In this document: one piece after another, positions 9,784-19,265 of the stretch
Layout of the letters: the number at the start of each line of letters is the position of its first letter
Position numbering within the stretch: the stretch's first letter is position 1
From: Helicobacter brantae
Lineage (GTDB): Bacteria; Campylobacterota; Campylobacteria; Campylobacterales; Helicobacteraceae
Direction of reading: 5' to 3'
Assembly (NCBI RefSeq): GCF_003364205.1
Contig: NZ_NXLV01000007.1
Coordinates: forward strand, 1 to 64,000
Length of the DNA stretch: 64,000 nt
Made by a program: the position numbers and the translations under genes
Notes under the pieces: generated by a model
Told to the model about the DNA's origin: nothing
Databases searched by the model: none
Seen by the model: the letters and a program-made list of their open reading frames with translations, nothing else

Positions 9784-12700
9784 TTAAAACTTATACTTCA
9801 AGCCAACGCTCCAGCTTGTCAGCACTTCAGATTTCTCTATCCCCACCTTTACCCCTAGACTACCATTGAGAGCGAGGTTTTCTGTGAGGTTACCCTCTCC
9901 TCCTCCATAGATTGCCACGCTTGTTTGGGATTGATAATCTAGGGTATATCTTAGGCTTGGACTATCTACAAACCCCACATCTACCTCACAAGAACTTCCA
10001 TAAAGATCACGCTCCACTAAAGGCATCAAGAAAAAGTAAGTCCCCTCACTGATATATTTCCTCATCTCCATTCCTACACTCAAATCCATTTTGAACAAGC
10101 TCAATGCATTGATTCCCACACTTGCCACTGCCCCACTCTCTGCCCCCTCTTGGTAGGTGTAAGATAGATTTAGTCCTACAAGGGGTTTGAGGTAATAGGG
10201 GCTTTCCTCTTCGCCGACTTTAAATGTATAGCCATAGCGTGAGGTAAGTGTGGTCCGATAGAGATTATACTGCATTGCTCCATTGAGTAGGCTTGGCATC
10301 GTGGTATTTCCGACATTGATTTCTGAAGTGATGAGGGCGACATTTTGGGAGAGGGAGAGATCAATCTCATTGCTTCCAAAATACGCTCTTGAGTAAAGCC
10401 CTAGACTGACATTGTGAGAGGTGTTGTGCAAAAATGTGCCATCAAAGATACCATAAGAGTAAGCGACAAATCCCCCTAGCAAGGCTTGAGGGCTGATTGC
10501 GTGATCGTATCCTGCACTCACTCCATTGATAGTGCTATTGCTTCCATTTCCTGTGGCAAGTCCTCCATCATAACTCGCCCACAAAGAGCCATTGCCTGAG
10601 AGAGTTTGCTCTTCTTCGCTAAGCAACCCTTCATCGCTTGAGGCATAGCGAGTATTGTGATAGGTTCGGATAAACTTAGCTAACTCAGAGCTTATCTGAT
10701 GAGGGTTATTGTGTCGTGCCAATCTCCCCTCAATCACAGAGGCTTGAGAGAGGGCGATTTGGGATTGGATACGATCATTGAGGTGCAAAGACTGCGATAA
10801 GCTTGTGAAAGTGTCATCAATGTAGTTGAGGGCATTACCCACAACCACGACATTGCCTTGAGCGATATTCTCTGCAAATCCGACTTTGAGGGGGTTGGTG
10901 GGGCTTGAGAGGATAGAGTCGATGATAGTTTGGTTGTCCCCTTGAGTAAGTAGGGTTTGCATTTGGGCTTTGGACGAGTTATCGCTGATAGACTCTGCAA
11001 TCTCTGAAGCACTGCTTTGAGCCACAGAGAGAAGCACTTTTATGGCATTGACTTGGTTTTCTTTGGTGCTGTCAGGGACTAGCTCTGCAGAGAGGGAGAG
11101 GGATTTGTATCCTCCATTATCTAGGGAAATATCTTCAAGGGTGATGGGATTTTTACTTCCATTGTTTTTGGTGATTCCCCCTGAAGTTTGCACCACGACT
11201 TGTCCCCCCTCTTTGAGTGTGAAAAGCTCTTCTCCCTCTAGGGGTTTATCTAGCACTTTGATGAAAATGAGTGGGGAGTCTGTCCCACCATTTTGGGTGA
11301 AATTCACGCTTTGGGCTTGAAGCACCCCAAACTTCCCTCCTCCAAGTGGAGAAGATGAGGAAGTGTAGGGAGCATTGGCTGTGAGGGTGAGGGTGCTATC
11401 TAGTTTGATATCTGTTGTGGTGCTTCCATCGCTTGTTGTCGCTGTCAATCCCCCTGCATTGTTGATTGTAACTGCTCCTAGAGTAGAAGTCGCACTCAAT
11501 CCCTGCAAAGTCAAAACCCCACCACTTGAGGTAATGGTGTTGTCTTTAAAATCCAAAGAGCTTCCTTTGATAAACGAATCTCCATTAGATTGAATAGAGG
11601 TAGGAGTGGCTTGAGTGGATTCTAAAAGATTTGTTTTCTCATAAAAATAGACAACTCCTGAATTTTGTCCGAAGTTTGAATAAGTATAATCTAATCCCCC
11701 ATCATTAAGAGCAATTTTTCCACTTTTGATTGTCAAACTTCTATCACTTGCACTCCTAGCATTGAGCGATAAAGTCCCTCCATTGCTAGAGATAGACACA
11801 TTTCCATCACTAAAATCAAAGCTCTCTGCACTAATGCTTGAATCCCCATTAGAAGTAATCTTGGTGGTTTTGAGAGAATTGAAATCCACATTGTCTTTTA
11901 TCAATTCAAGATTTCCTCCTTGTGTCCCTGAACCCAAAGTTACGCTTCCGATTCCATCCCCTGCCGAAGTCGTTTCTTTGAGCGTGAGTGTGCCACTTCC
12001 TACATTGATAGAGTAAGTGCCACTGCCATTACTTCCTTTAATGCTTGAGGCTGTGATTGTAGAATCGCCATTAGAAGTAATACTGCCATCAACATTGAGT
12101 TGAAGTTCTTGACTTGTTCCATTTTTTACTTCAAGCATTGCGTCTTTTATATCAATACTTTTGACTCCACTTACTGCACTTGATGAGCTGATTGTCAAAG
12201 TATTGGCACTATTATCGATTGAGCGTATGGCAATACTTGAATCACTAAAAGTCGCATTCTCTATCTTTGTCTTCCCTGTGGCTATGACATTTCCTAGAGA
12301 GAGATTGCCACTGCCTTTGCTGATCGTTGCCTCTGCATTGGCTACCCCCTGCAATATTGTGAGGGCTTGCTTCAAATCAATATCTCCATTTTCAGTAGCA
12401 CTCAAACTCAAAGTCCCATTGATCGAGCTGACAACTGAACCCTCTCCAAAAGTAAAGCTTTTGGCTTTGAGCGTTGTGGTGGTGTTTTCTCCTGCATTTC
12501 CTTTTGCCGTCAATCCCCCATTGATAATCAAATCCACTTCTTGCTTTGTCCCATTGTTTTCTTTGCTATCAAGTTTAATCTCAATTTGCGAAGTGCTAGA
12601 ATCAGGCTTACTTGCCCCTGCACTTGAGTTATCAATCGTGAGCGTTCCCCCAAAGGTAAAGCTCTCTCCACTTGTGCCACTTGTAAGCGTGAGTTTGCCA

Positions 12701-14727
12701 TCTCCCTGCTCTCCCCCAATAATGGTAATATCCATTCCGATTCCTTGAGTTGTGCCACCACCATAGAAAAACTCACCTGTATCAATCGTTACGCTTCCTT
12801 GAGTGGTAATATCATTCCCCTTTGTGGATAAATCAATGGCGTTTTTATTATCAATCTTTGTATTATCAATCTTATAGGTTGTAAGCGTAACATTATTGAG
12901 TGTCAAGCCATTTGCCAAAACCTTTGCTCTCTCTGCACTATAAAGGTTTAGACTTGCACCACTTCCATCACTGATTGTCGTATTTTCAAAAGCAAAGTTC
13001 CCCACCCCACTGCCTTGAGTGTTACTCAAAGCGACATTACCATAAGAGTAGAGATTGAGTTCAGAGGAAGCATTCATAAGCAAAAAAGACTGATTTTCAA
13101 ACAATAAAGACGAGCCTTTAATATTGGTTTTTGCTTTTACTGAAAATGTGGGATTTTTTGGAGTTTGGCTAGAAGTAAGGCTTAGAGATTGATAATTTGT
13201 ATCAATACCTGAAACAAAATCTACATTTTCTACAATCAGAGAGGAATCGTCAATTACAAAAACCATTCCCTCACTCAAATCACTATTGCTACTTTGTGTA
13301 GCAACCTTCAGATTTTTTAGCGTAACACTTCCACCAAAAGTTGTAGTTAAAGAGCGGAGTTGAAGAGTTTGGGAATTGCTTGATTCCCCGACAATAGAAA
13401 CATCTCCATCTTTTTTGTCAGGAAAAGAAGTTGAATCCATCAGTGGAGTGTTTGTTTTTCCCAAAACAATCTCTCCCTCATCATCAATCGTAGCAAGAGT
13501 AAGAGTGGTATTACCTGAATTACTAAGAGTGATGTCTTGCCCATAGATTTGCACTCCACTTCCTTTGAATGTGGTTGTGCCATTGTTGATTTTAATTACA
13601 CCTGTTGTAGCTAAATCTTCTACGCCATTCTCAATCACCAAGACATTATCTTTGTCTGAAGTGTTGATGGCTTGGAGTGTGCCACCACTAAAGGTAGAGG
13701 AGATATTATAAGCTGTTGCCTTATCTGAACCATTGATGACTTGGAGTGTCAAGCCTGTATTTTCTACACTTTGAAGTAAAAGCTTTGTTGAGGCTTGAAA
13801 CCTTAGCTTAGGGGTATTTTCACTTGAATCTGTATTGAGTGTGAGTTTGGTAGAGTCGCCATTTCCTAGAGTAATCGTATTTCCTATGAAGTCCAATGTC
13901 CCACTTCCACTGAAGCTATGAGTCCCTTGGATATTGAGGGCATTTGTCCCTGAAGAAATACTATTGGAATCCCCTGTGATTGTAAAAGTTGAGCTACTAC
14001 CCTCAGCACTCAAAGTCAAGCCTGAAGTGGCACTTGAAGTGATAAACCCTCCATTTAGCTCTAGTTTGGTGTTTTTAAGATTTTCCAATGTTGAGCCACC
14101 ATCGATTCTTGCATTTTTGAGGATTAGGTCTTTGGTATTGAGCGTGGTTGTGGTGGAGAGGACGACATTTTTTGTGCTTGTGGAAGTGAGGATAGAGCTA
14201 TCTCCTGTAATGCTTGTGTGCTTATCTGTCGTTGTCGCCTCTGCTAAACCTATCGCTGAACTTGTTCCTGTGCTTGTGCTTGTCCCATTCCCCCCTAGAG
14301 TGATAGTGGTAGCTTTTAGAGTAAGCGTTTTGCCTTTATCAATCGTAATATCTTGGCTATCAATTGTGAGAGAACCACCTGTATTAGTATCTCCTGTAAG
14401 TGCCATACCCTCTGCTTGAGTTGCGGTTGTTGAAGAAGCGTCAATCGTAACGCTATTTTTCACAAGGATTGTTCCAAACCCATTGTTAGCAGAAGTTATA
14501 GAATAACTTCCCCCATTTTTGAAAGTAATTCCACCTTTGAGAATCAGAGTTCCATTATTTTCAATTTTGGTTTTGACTTCCTTTGTAGTCGTTATCTCAC
14601 AAGTTGCTCCTGAACTGATTGTCAAATCATCAATCGTGCTACTAGCTGAAGCAGTAGAAGGGCATACTTCAGCACACACCACTTGCGACACCAATGCTGA
14701 CAATGCCAAAGAAATGCCAATCCTCAT
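9784..14727 (-). CDS. Giant autotransporter 1 (about 1650 aa)
   Basis: First gene of a tandem autotransporter pair. The signal peptide is MRIGISLALSALVSQVVCA. The passenger is a Ser/Thr/Asn/Gly-rich beta-helix with an early Cys pair (EVC...ATCEI). The helical linker carries RLARHNNP and TRYASSD, and the barrel of about 270 residues ends GLKYKF. Segments such as LNIQGTHSFSGSGTLDFIGN and SSSPLGGGKFG align with autotransporter 2, so the two are duplicates that diverged. I place the start at ATG 14727 because GGAG lies five bases upstream; the in-frame GTG at 14733 overlaps that GGAG and is unlikely. In H. pylori the VacA-like ImaA gene (HP0289) also adjoins lysA, so a toxin-like autotransporter at this locus is shared. 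The passenger target is unknown. Confidence 0.9.
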   Translation of the reverse strand: MRIGISLALSALVSQVVCAEVCPSTASASSTIDDLTISSGATCEITTTKEVKTKIENNGTLILKGGITFKNGGSYSITSANNGFGTILVKNSVTIDASSTTATQAEGMALTGDTNTGGSLTIDSQDITIDKGKTLTLKATTITLGGNGTSTSTGTSSAIGLAEATTTDKHTSITGDSSILTSTSTKNVVLSTTTTLNTKDLILKNARIDGGSTLENLKNTKLELNGGFITSSATSGLTLSAEGSSSTFTITGDSNSISSGTNALNIQGTHSFSGSGTLDFIGNTITLGNGDSTKLTLNTDSSENTPKLRFQASTKLLLQSVENTGLTLQVINGSDKATAYNISSTFSGGTLQAINTSDKDNVLVIENGVEDLATTGVIKINNGTTTFKGSGVQIYGQDITLSNSGNTTLTLATIDDEGEIVLGKTNTPLMDSTSFPDKKDGDVSIVGESSNSQTLQLRSLTTTFGGSVTLKNLKVATQSSNSDLSEGMVFVIDDSSLIVENVDFVSGIDTNYQSLSLTSSQTPKNPTFSVKAKTNIKGSSLLFENQSFLLMNASSELNLYSYGNVALSNTQGSGVGNFAFENTTISDGSGASLNLYSAERAKVLANGLTLNNVTLTTYKIDNTKIDNKNAIDLSTKGNDITTQGSVTIDTGEFFYGGGTTQGIGMDITIIGGEQGDGKLTLTSGTSGESFTFGGTLTIDNSSAGASKPDSSTSQIEIKLDSKENNGTKQEVDLIINGGLTAKGNAGENTTTTLKAKSFTFGEGSVVSSINGTLSLSATENGDIDLKQALTILQGVANAEATISKGSGNLSLGNVIATGKTKIENATFSDSSIAIRSIDNSANTLTISSSSAVSGVKSIDIKDAMLEVKNGTSQELQLNVDGSITSNGDSTITASSIKGSNGSGTYSINVGSGTLTLKETTSAGDGIGSVTLGSGTQGGNLELIKDNVDFNSLKTTKITSNGDSSISAESFDFSDGNVSISSNGGTLSLNARSASDRSLTIKSGKIALNDGGLDYTYSNFGQNSGVVYFYEKTNLLESTQATPTSIQSNGDSFIKGSSLDFKDNTITSSGGVLTLQGLSATSTLGAVTINNAGGLTATTSDGSTTTDIKLDSTLTLTANAPYTSSSSPLGGGKFGVLQAQSVNFTQNGGTDSPLIFIKVLDKPLEGEELFTLKEGGQVVVQTSGGITKNNGSKNPITLEDISLDNGGYKSLSLSAELVPDSTKENQVNAIKVLLSVAQSSASEIAESISDNSSKAQMQTLLTQGDNQTIIDSILSSPTNPLKVGFAENIAQGNVVVVGNALNYIDDTFTSLSQSLHLNDRIQSQIALSQASVIEGRLARHNNPHQISSELAKFIRTYHNTRYASSDEGLLSEEEQTLSGNGSLWASYDGGLATGNGSNSTINGVSAGYDHAISPQALLGGFVAYSYGIFDGTFLHNTSHNVSLGLYSRAYFGSNEIDLSLSQNVALITSEINVGNTTMPSLLNGAMQYNLYRTTLTSRYGYTFKVGEEESPYYLKPLVGLNLSYTYQEGAESGAVASVGINALSLFKMDLSVGMEMRKYISEGTYFFLMPLVERDLYGSSCEVDVGFVDSPSLRYTLDYQSQTSVAIYGGGEGNLTENLALNGSLGVKVGIEKSEVLTSWSVGLKYKF

Positions 14728-14761
14728 TCTCACTCCATAAAGTTTTCTTACAAAAGTTTAG

Positions 14762-14767
14762 ATTATA
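14762..14767 (-). promoter_or_regulatory. -10 box for the giant autotransporter pair
   Basis: A perfect TATAAT reads leftward, starting three bases after the pabBC stop codon and about 30 bases upstream of the autotransporter ribosome-binding site. No clear -35 is seen, which is usual for Helicobacter housekeeping-sigma promoters. It would let the autotransporters be transcribed separately from the lysA-pabBC operon. Confidence 0.6.
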
Positions 14768-14769
14768 CC

Positions 14770-16416
14770 CTACTCTTGGATAACCTCGATTCTGCCACGC
14801 ACAGAATTGATACAAAAAATCCTACTTGCCCTCTGTATATCCTCCACCCCTAATTCTACTTCTTCTATCTCTCCACACTCTAGCAACCTCTCTCGCTCTA
14901 TCCCTCTAAGCAGTTGCCCCTCATAGCGTGGGGTGTAGAGTTTGCCCCCTATTTCTAGCACGATATTGCTCCGTGATCCCTCACTTAGCACCCCCCTCTC
15001 ATCATAGAAAATCACATCAAAGACTTTAGAGTAGTCTATCTCCCAAGGGCGAAATGAGGTTTTGAAAGGAAGCAAATCGCTCTTTCCTCTCCTCTCTCTC
15101 AAAATGAAGCGATTAGAGGTGTGAGGAGTGAAAGGAGTGAGAGAGAGGGTATAGTCCCCATTTCTCTCTAAAACCACTCTAAGGATCTGCTTCCCCTCAC
15201 ACTTCAAGCCCTCTAGCTCACGCTCTAGAGCGTTAGGATAGAGAAACCCCAAAGCTTTGGCACTTTCTCTAAGGCGTTTGAGGTGGGCGTGGAGATAGAG
15301 GATATGAGAATCCTCACAAAGCATTGTTTCAAAGAGATTAAAGGGTGGAGAGATAAACCTCATCTTCACTCTCAACTCTTCATACTCACTCTCTGCCTTG
15401 CTATCCCATACGATTCCACTCCCTACGCCATAGCTTAGCCTTTGAGTGGTCTTATCTCTAAAAAAGGTGCGTATAGGGATAGAGAAAGTCGCACTCTCTT
15501 TATGCACCACGCCCAATGCTCCACAATACACGCCCCTCTCTCTGCTCTCTAAGTCTTGCAAGATTGTTAGCGTGCTTCTCTTGGGTGCTCCACTGATAGA
15601 GCCACAGGGAAAAAGGGCTTTGAAGATTTCAAAGAGAGTGAGGCTAGGTTTGAGCGTGGCAGTGATAGTAGAAGTCATCTGAAAGAGTGTGGGGAAAGTG
15701 TGGATTTGGAAGAGTTTGGGGACTTTGACACTGCCTTTTTGAGCGATTTTGCTTAAATCATTTCTGAGTAAATCCACTATCATCACATTTTCACTGCGAT
15801 TTTTTATATCGTTTTGCAAAAACTCTTTTTTGGCTCTGTCCTCTCCCTCATCTCTCCCCCTCTCTATCGTGCCTTTCATCGGCTGAGTAAGAATCTCATT
15901 GCCCTTGAGAGTGAAAAAAAGTTCAGGAGAGAGGGAAATCACCTCGCCAAAGGGGGTATGAAGCAGGGCTTGATAAGGGGTGGATTGAGAAGTGAGGAGA
16001 GAGTAGAAAATCTCGCTTGAGCTTAAAGTGGAGCTACAAGAAAAAAGCGTGGTGAGATTGCCCTGATAGGTATTGCCCTCTCTTATCTGCTCTCTTAATC
16101 TCTCCACTTGCTCTAAATATTCCTCTCTCTTTATCCATTGAGGAAAAAGTGGGGAGAAAATATCTTGGCTTGGGCTTGGAGTATAGGGGAGTGCGTGAGA
16201 GAAAATCCCAAAATAGGCTAGAGGGAAGTTTGAGGTATAAGAGGGATTTTCAAAGGCCTTATAAGCCTCATAAGAGAGGAAGCCAAAGCAGTGATAATGC
16301 TCTTTGAGGGTTTCAATCTGAGAAAATAGCTCTTGGAGTTGGCTAAGGTTGTAGGCAAAAAGCTCTTGGATTTTGCCTTCAAAAGCGTGAGTGCCAAAGA
16401 GGTTATTTGGCTTCAT
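14770..16416 (-). CDS. pabB: Aminodeoxychorismate synthase / lyase fusion (PabB-PabC)
   Basis: Folate pathway. Residues about 1-345 are the chorismate-binding PabB domain, which makes 4-amino-4-deoxychorismate: GNTYQGNLT, the TQPMKGTIERG motif with the family's catalytic-lysine PxKGT, LLRNDLSKIA and the CGSISGAPK glutamate-synthase-like motif. Residues about 355-548 are a class IV PLP lyase (PabC) with FETML near its start, a candidate Schiff-base lysine in LPFKTSFRP, and LSEGSRSNIVL. The fusion converts chorismate to p-aminobenzoate, with ammonia from a PabA glutaminase encoded elsewhere. The protein is 548 aa, like H. pylori HP0293. It overlaps the upstream DUF2156 gene by 14 bases and is the last gene of the lysA operon. 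Confidence 0.93.
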   Translation of the reverse strand: MKPNNLFGTHAFEGKIQELFAYNLSQLQELFSQIETLKEHYHCFGFLSYEAYKAFENPSYTSNFPLAYFGIFSHALPYTPSPSQDIFSPLFPQWIKREEYLEQVERLREQIREGNTYQGNLTTLFSCSSTLSSSEIFYSLLTSQSTPYQALLHTPFGEVISLSPELFFTLKGNEILTQPMKGTIERGRDEGEDRAKKEFLQNDIKNRSENVMIVDLLRNDLSKIAQKGSVKVPKLFQIHTFPTLFQMTSTITATLKPSLTLFEIFKALFPCGSISGAPKRSTLTILQDLESRERGVYCGALGVVHKESATFSIPIRTFFRDKTTQRLSYGVGSGIVWDSKAESEYEELRVKMRFISPPFNLFETMLCEDSHILYLHAHLKRLRESAKALGFLYPNALERELEGLKCEGKQILRVVLERNGDYTLSLTPFTPHTSNRFILRERRGKSDLLPFKTSFRPWEIDYSKVFDVIFYDERGVLSEGSRSNIVLEIGGKLYTPRYEGQLLRGIERERLLECGEIEEVELGVEDIQRASRIFCINSVRGRIEVIQE

Positions 16417-17290
16417 ATTTTTCTAGCAAAAAATGGGGCTGATAAGAGAGCTTAGCTTTCCTTAACCCCTCAATCCCCAAATCCTCTTCACGATTTACCC
16501 AAAGATAGGAGCTAAAGGCATTTTCTAAAAATTGCTGATTGATAGCTTGATAAATCCCTTGAATAGAGGTGTTGGCTTTTTCGATATGCATTACTACACT
16601 TTCCTCATCGACTGCTTCCCCTAGTGCAAACGCCACGATTTCGCCCTCGATTCGGATAAGTCCTCCGATGAGTGAGAGGGAAGTGAGGTTTTGAAGTGAG
16701 GAGAAAATCCCCATTTTTTCACTCTCTAGGGCTTCATCTTTGTTTGGGTTGTCCTCATACCATCTCTCATACACGCTTTGCACCTCTTGGGCGTTGCTTG
16801 GGGTAATGGATTCAAAGACAAAGTTAGGGTAGGTTTGCAAAAATTTGTTGAGATGATTTTTTTTCTTATGATACTTTCGCCCACTTAGAGCAATGAGTTC
16901 AGGGATAGAATAAACATAGTCAAATCGATCACGATTGGGAGCGATAGAAAAACGCTTAGGGAAAAACTCTTCTAGCTCTTGAGCTTGGCTTTGGCTAAGA
17001 GATTTGAAAGTGGCATTGGGATAAGAGGTAAGCAAGGCTTCCAATACTGCTTTTCTCTCTTCCCCCTCTCTCTCCCCTAAGCTAAAGGGGTAGAAAAAGT
17101 AGGGAGTGGAGTTGGGATAGCAGGTTTTGAGGATTAAAAACTCATCAATCAAACAATAGCTAATCTCTCTAGCAAAACGCCAGATGAAGAGATTGCTGAA
17201 GTTAAAGTCTGAGAGTGGGTGGAGGTGAGTGGGCTTGAGATAGGAATCAAGCAAGTTTTTATCTTCTAAAGTGATAGGGGTAAAAGTCAT
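16403..17290 (-). CDS. DUF2156 (GNAT-like acyltransferase fold) protein
   Basis: A 295-aa soluble protein resembling the DUF2156 / phosphatidylglycerol-lysyltransferase C-terminal family, a double GNAT fold. Supporting features are the RKYHKKKNHLNKFLQTYP basic segment near the middle, ERWYEDNP, and the strand pair GGLIRIEGEIVAFALGEAV followed by HIEKANTSIQGIYQAINQ. No membrane segments are present, so it is not a full MprF-type enzyme. It sits between chorismate mutase (4-base ATGA overlap) and pabBC (14-base overlap), the same place as HP0292 in H. pylori. The substrate is unknown; the tight coupling suggests co-production with the aromatic-amine pathway but does not prove a role in it. Confidence 0.75.
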   Translation of the reverse strand: MTFTPITLEDKNLLDSYLKPTHLHPLSDFNFSNLFIWRFAREISYCLIDEFLILKTCYPNSTPYFFYPFSLGEREGEERKAVLEALLTSYPNATFKSLSQSQAQELEEFFPKRFSIAPNRDRFDYVYSIPELIALSGRKYHKKKNHLNKFLQTYPNFVFESITPSNAQEVQSVYERWYEDNPNKDEALESEKMGIFSSLQNLTSLSLIGGLIRIEGEIVAFALGEAVDEESVVMHIEKANTSIQGIYQAINQQFLENAFSSYLWVNREEDLGIEGLRKAKLSYQPHFLLEKYEAK

Positions 17291-17544
17291 AAGTTTTCCT
17301 CTTGTAAATCTTTGGTAAGGGTAAAAATGCTTTGATAAATATGAGCGATTTGATGAGGGGAGAGGGAGCTAATGCTTTGCAAACGCTTAAGGATCTCTTC
17401 CTCTCTTTGAGGGCTATATACTTCGATATTGAGCTTGTTTTTTAGCTCTCCGATTTGCTTAGCGATTTTTAGTCTTTCTTGCAAAAGGGTGATAATCTCA
17501 TCATCGATTCTATCTATCTGCTCTCTTAGCTCTTGCAAACTCAT
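17287..17544 (-). CDS. Chorismate mutase, AroQ type
   Basis: An 85-aa all-helical protein that starts MSLQELREQIDRIDDEIITL, the first helix typical of AroQ-class chorismate mutases, with the conserved Arg and the later Arg-x-Ala-x-x-IGELKNK segment. It converts chorismate to prephenate for Phe and Tyr synthesis. It stands alone and is not fused to prephenate dehydratase or DAHP synthase. The start ATG overlaps the lysA stop (ATGA), and its own stop overlaps the next ATG in the same way, so translation is coupled along the operon. H. pylori HP0291 occupies the same position. Confidence 0.9.
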   Translation of the reverse strand: MSLQELREQIDRIDDEIITLLQERLKIAKQIGELKNKLNIEVYSPQREEEILKRLQSISSLSPHQIAHIYQSIFTLTKDLQEENL

Positions 17545-18743
17545 AAAAGCTCCAATTCATTTGCCCATAAAGACTCTAAGCTCTCTCTAGCTTTGATAAG
17601 CTTAGGATTTCCCTCTATCAGTGCTACTTCAGCAGGACGAGTCCTTGTATTGTAATTGCTTGACATACTATAACCATACGCTCCTGCATTCTCAAACACG
17701 ACTAAATCCCCACTCTCAGAGCTTGGCATCAAAACATTTTTGGCTAGAAAATCTCCACTCTCACAAATCGCCCCTACAATATCGCAAGGAGTTTTTGGCT
17801 CATTTTCTTTGCCTAAGATATAGGAGTGGTGTTTGGCTTGATAGAGGGTGGGACGCATTAAATCATTCATCGCTCCATCAACGATGATAAAGCGTTTGTG
17901 AGAATTGCTTTTCTCTCCAATCACTTTTGTGAGAAATACCCCACAATCCCCCACAATCCTTCTCCCTGCTTCACAAATGATTGTAGGCTCACAATCTTTG
18001 AGCGTTGAGAGAATCCCTTGAGCATAATCATAGAGAGGAATAATCTCTTCTCCCTCATAAGCTATCCCAAGCCCTCCCCCAATGTCAAAAAACTTCACTT
18101 CTAATCCTAGAGCTAGAAGAGATTTGTAAAAATCAGCCACTTTTTGAGAGGCTTCCAAAATCGGGGAAAGCTCACAAAGTTGAGAGCCGATATGGAAATG
18201 CACTCCCACTGCTTCAAGGAAGCTAGAGGTTTTGGCATAGATATACATCTCTTTTGCCACTTCAATCTCTACACCAAATTTGTTTTCATAAAGTCCTGTG
18301 GAGATATAGGGGTGAGTTTTGGCATCGATATTGGGATTGACACGCACAGAGATTCTTGCCCTCTTCCCTAGCTCTTTGGCGATTTTCTCTACTCTCTTCA
18401 TCTCCTCAAAGCTCTCTAGGTTGAGAAACAAAATATCCTCTCTCAAAGCCTCGTATATCTCATCATCTCTTTTGCCTACTCCACTAAAGATGATTTTGTA
18501 TTTGGGAATCCCTGCTAGAAGTGCTTTTTTGACTTCTCCGATAGATACACAATCTGCCCCTGCACCAAGTGAAGCTAGAAAAGATAGGAGTGAGAGGTTT
18601 GAGTTGGCTTTGAGGGCATAGCAAATGAGTGATTTTCTCCCTGCAAACGCATCTTTAAAGCCCAAAAAATTCTCTTTGAGCTTATCAAAATCATAGACAT
18701 AAAGAGGGGTTTGATAGCGTTGAGCTAGAGAGTGAAAATCCAT
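17541..18743 (-). CDS. lysA: Diaminopimelate decarboxylase
   Basis: Last step of lysine synthesis: meso-diaminopimelate to L-lysine plus CO2, using PLP in a fold III barrel. The protein is 400 aa. It has the PLP lysine segment YALKANSNL near residue 45, the phosphate-binding glycines FDIGGGLGIAY in the middle, and the C-terminal ENAGAYGYSMSSNYN segment that includes catalytic-site residues of the family. The start is ATG 18743 with AAGGAAAG upstream. It is the first gene of the lysA-aroQ-DUF2156-pabBC operon and lies downstream of three tRNA genes read in the same direction, with 122 bases between. Confidence 0.97.
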   Translation of the reverse strand: MDFHSLAQRYQTPLYVYDFDKLKENFLGFKDAFAGRKSLICYALKANSNLSLLSFLASLGAGADCVSIGEVKKALLAGIPKYKIIFSGVGKRDDEIYEALREDILFLNLESFEEMKRVEKIAKELGKRARISVRVNPNIDAKTHPYISTGLYENKFGVEIEVAKEMYIYAKTSSFLEAVGVHFHIGSQLCELSPILEASQKVADFYKSLLALGLEVKFFDIGGGLGIAYEGEEIIPLYDYAQGILSTLKDCEPTIICEAGRRIVGDCGVFLTKVIGEKSNSHKRFIIVDGAMNDLMRPTLYQAKHHSYILGKENEPKTPCDIVGAICESGDFLAKNVLMPSSESGDLVVFENAGAYGYSMSSNYNTRTRPAEVALIEGNPKLIKARESLESLWANELELL

Positions 18744-18865
18744 TGCTTTCCTTAGGTGGGTGAAATAAAAAAGTGATTTTACTCAAAATGTGAATGAGAT
18801 TTTTAAATATTGAAATGCAATGGGTGTGTTTTGTATCTAATAATGTATAGGCAAAGTTTAGAATT

Positions 18866-18942
<77 letters not shown>

Positions 18943-18975
18943 ATATAAAAATTGGGTGAAGTTTTTAAAGAAGTT

Positions 18976-19050
18976 TGGCTGGGGTAAAAGGATTCGAACC
19001 TCTGAATGGCTGGACCAAAACCAGCTGCCTTACCGCTTGGCGATACCCCA
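18976..19050 (-). tRNA. tRNA-Gln (UUG)
   Basis: 75 bases with encoded CCA and acceptor TGGGGTA / TACCCCA. The anticodon stem-loop CTGGTTTTGGTCCAG gives anticodon UUG. It lies 33 bases upstream of tRNA-fMet on the same strand and 62 bases downstream of tRNA-Sec, probably in one transcript. Confidence 0.95.
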
Positions 19051-19112
19051 ATGAATTAAAAAGCGTGATTATAGAGATTTTTTGTTTAATTGTCAAGAGA
19101 AAATCAAAAATT

Positions 19113-19210
19113 TGGCGAGAAGGTGAGAGAATCGAACTCCCCAGCAACTAGACACCTAGCCACTCAATGGGTTTGAAGCCCAAGGCGAACACCAGAATCG
19201 CTTACCCTCC
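19113..19210 (-). tRNA. selC: Selenocysteine tRNA (UCA)
   Basis: About 98 bases, with the long variable arm typical of tRNA-Sec. The anticodon stem-loop TTGGGCTTCAAACCCA has anticodon UCA, which reads UGA. The variable arm pairs GAGTGGCTAGGTG with the later CTAGTTGCT only in part. The T arm holds GTTCGAT. The acceptor 5' strand GGAGGGTA pairs best with CACCTTCT, leaving CG before CCA, so the 3' end is unusual. It lies 55 bases from divergent selA, its dedicated maturation enzyme. Confidence 0.9.
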
Positions 19211-19230
19211 AAAACAAAAAATGAGATAAA

Positions 19231-19236
19231 ATTATA
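19231..19236 (-). promoter_or_regulatory. -10 box of the selC tRNA cluster
   Basis: A perfect TATAAT (within GATATATAATTTTATC on the minus strand) lies 21 bases upstream of the tRNA-Sec 5' end. The same AT-rich stretch must also serve divergent selA, whose start is 29 bases away on the other side. Confidence 0.55.
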
Positions 19237-19265
19237 TATCAAAATTTATTTTATTGGAGAATTCC

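Noticed and set aside
12161-12748. Long open frames on the plus strand inside the giant autotransporters (also 8241-8582, 13934-14419 and others)
   Set aside because: They are hydrophobic antisense shadows of the Ser/Thr-rich passenger codons, have no ribosome sites, and the sense frames carry clear signal peptides and barrels.
5700-14400. Repeated short DNA words that could look like a tandem repeat or CRISPR array
   Set aside because: They follow the beta-strand repeats of the passenger protein, with irregular length and no constant repeat-spacer pattern.
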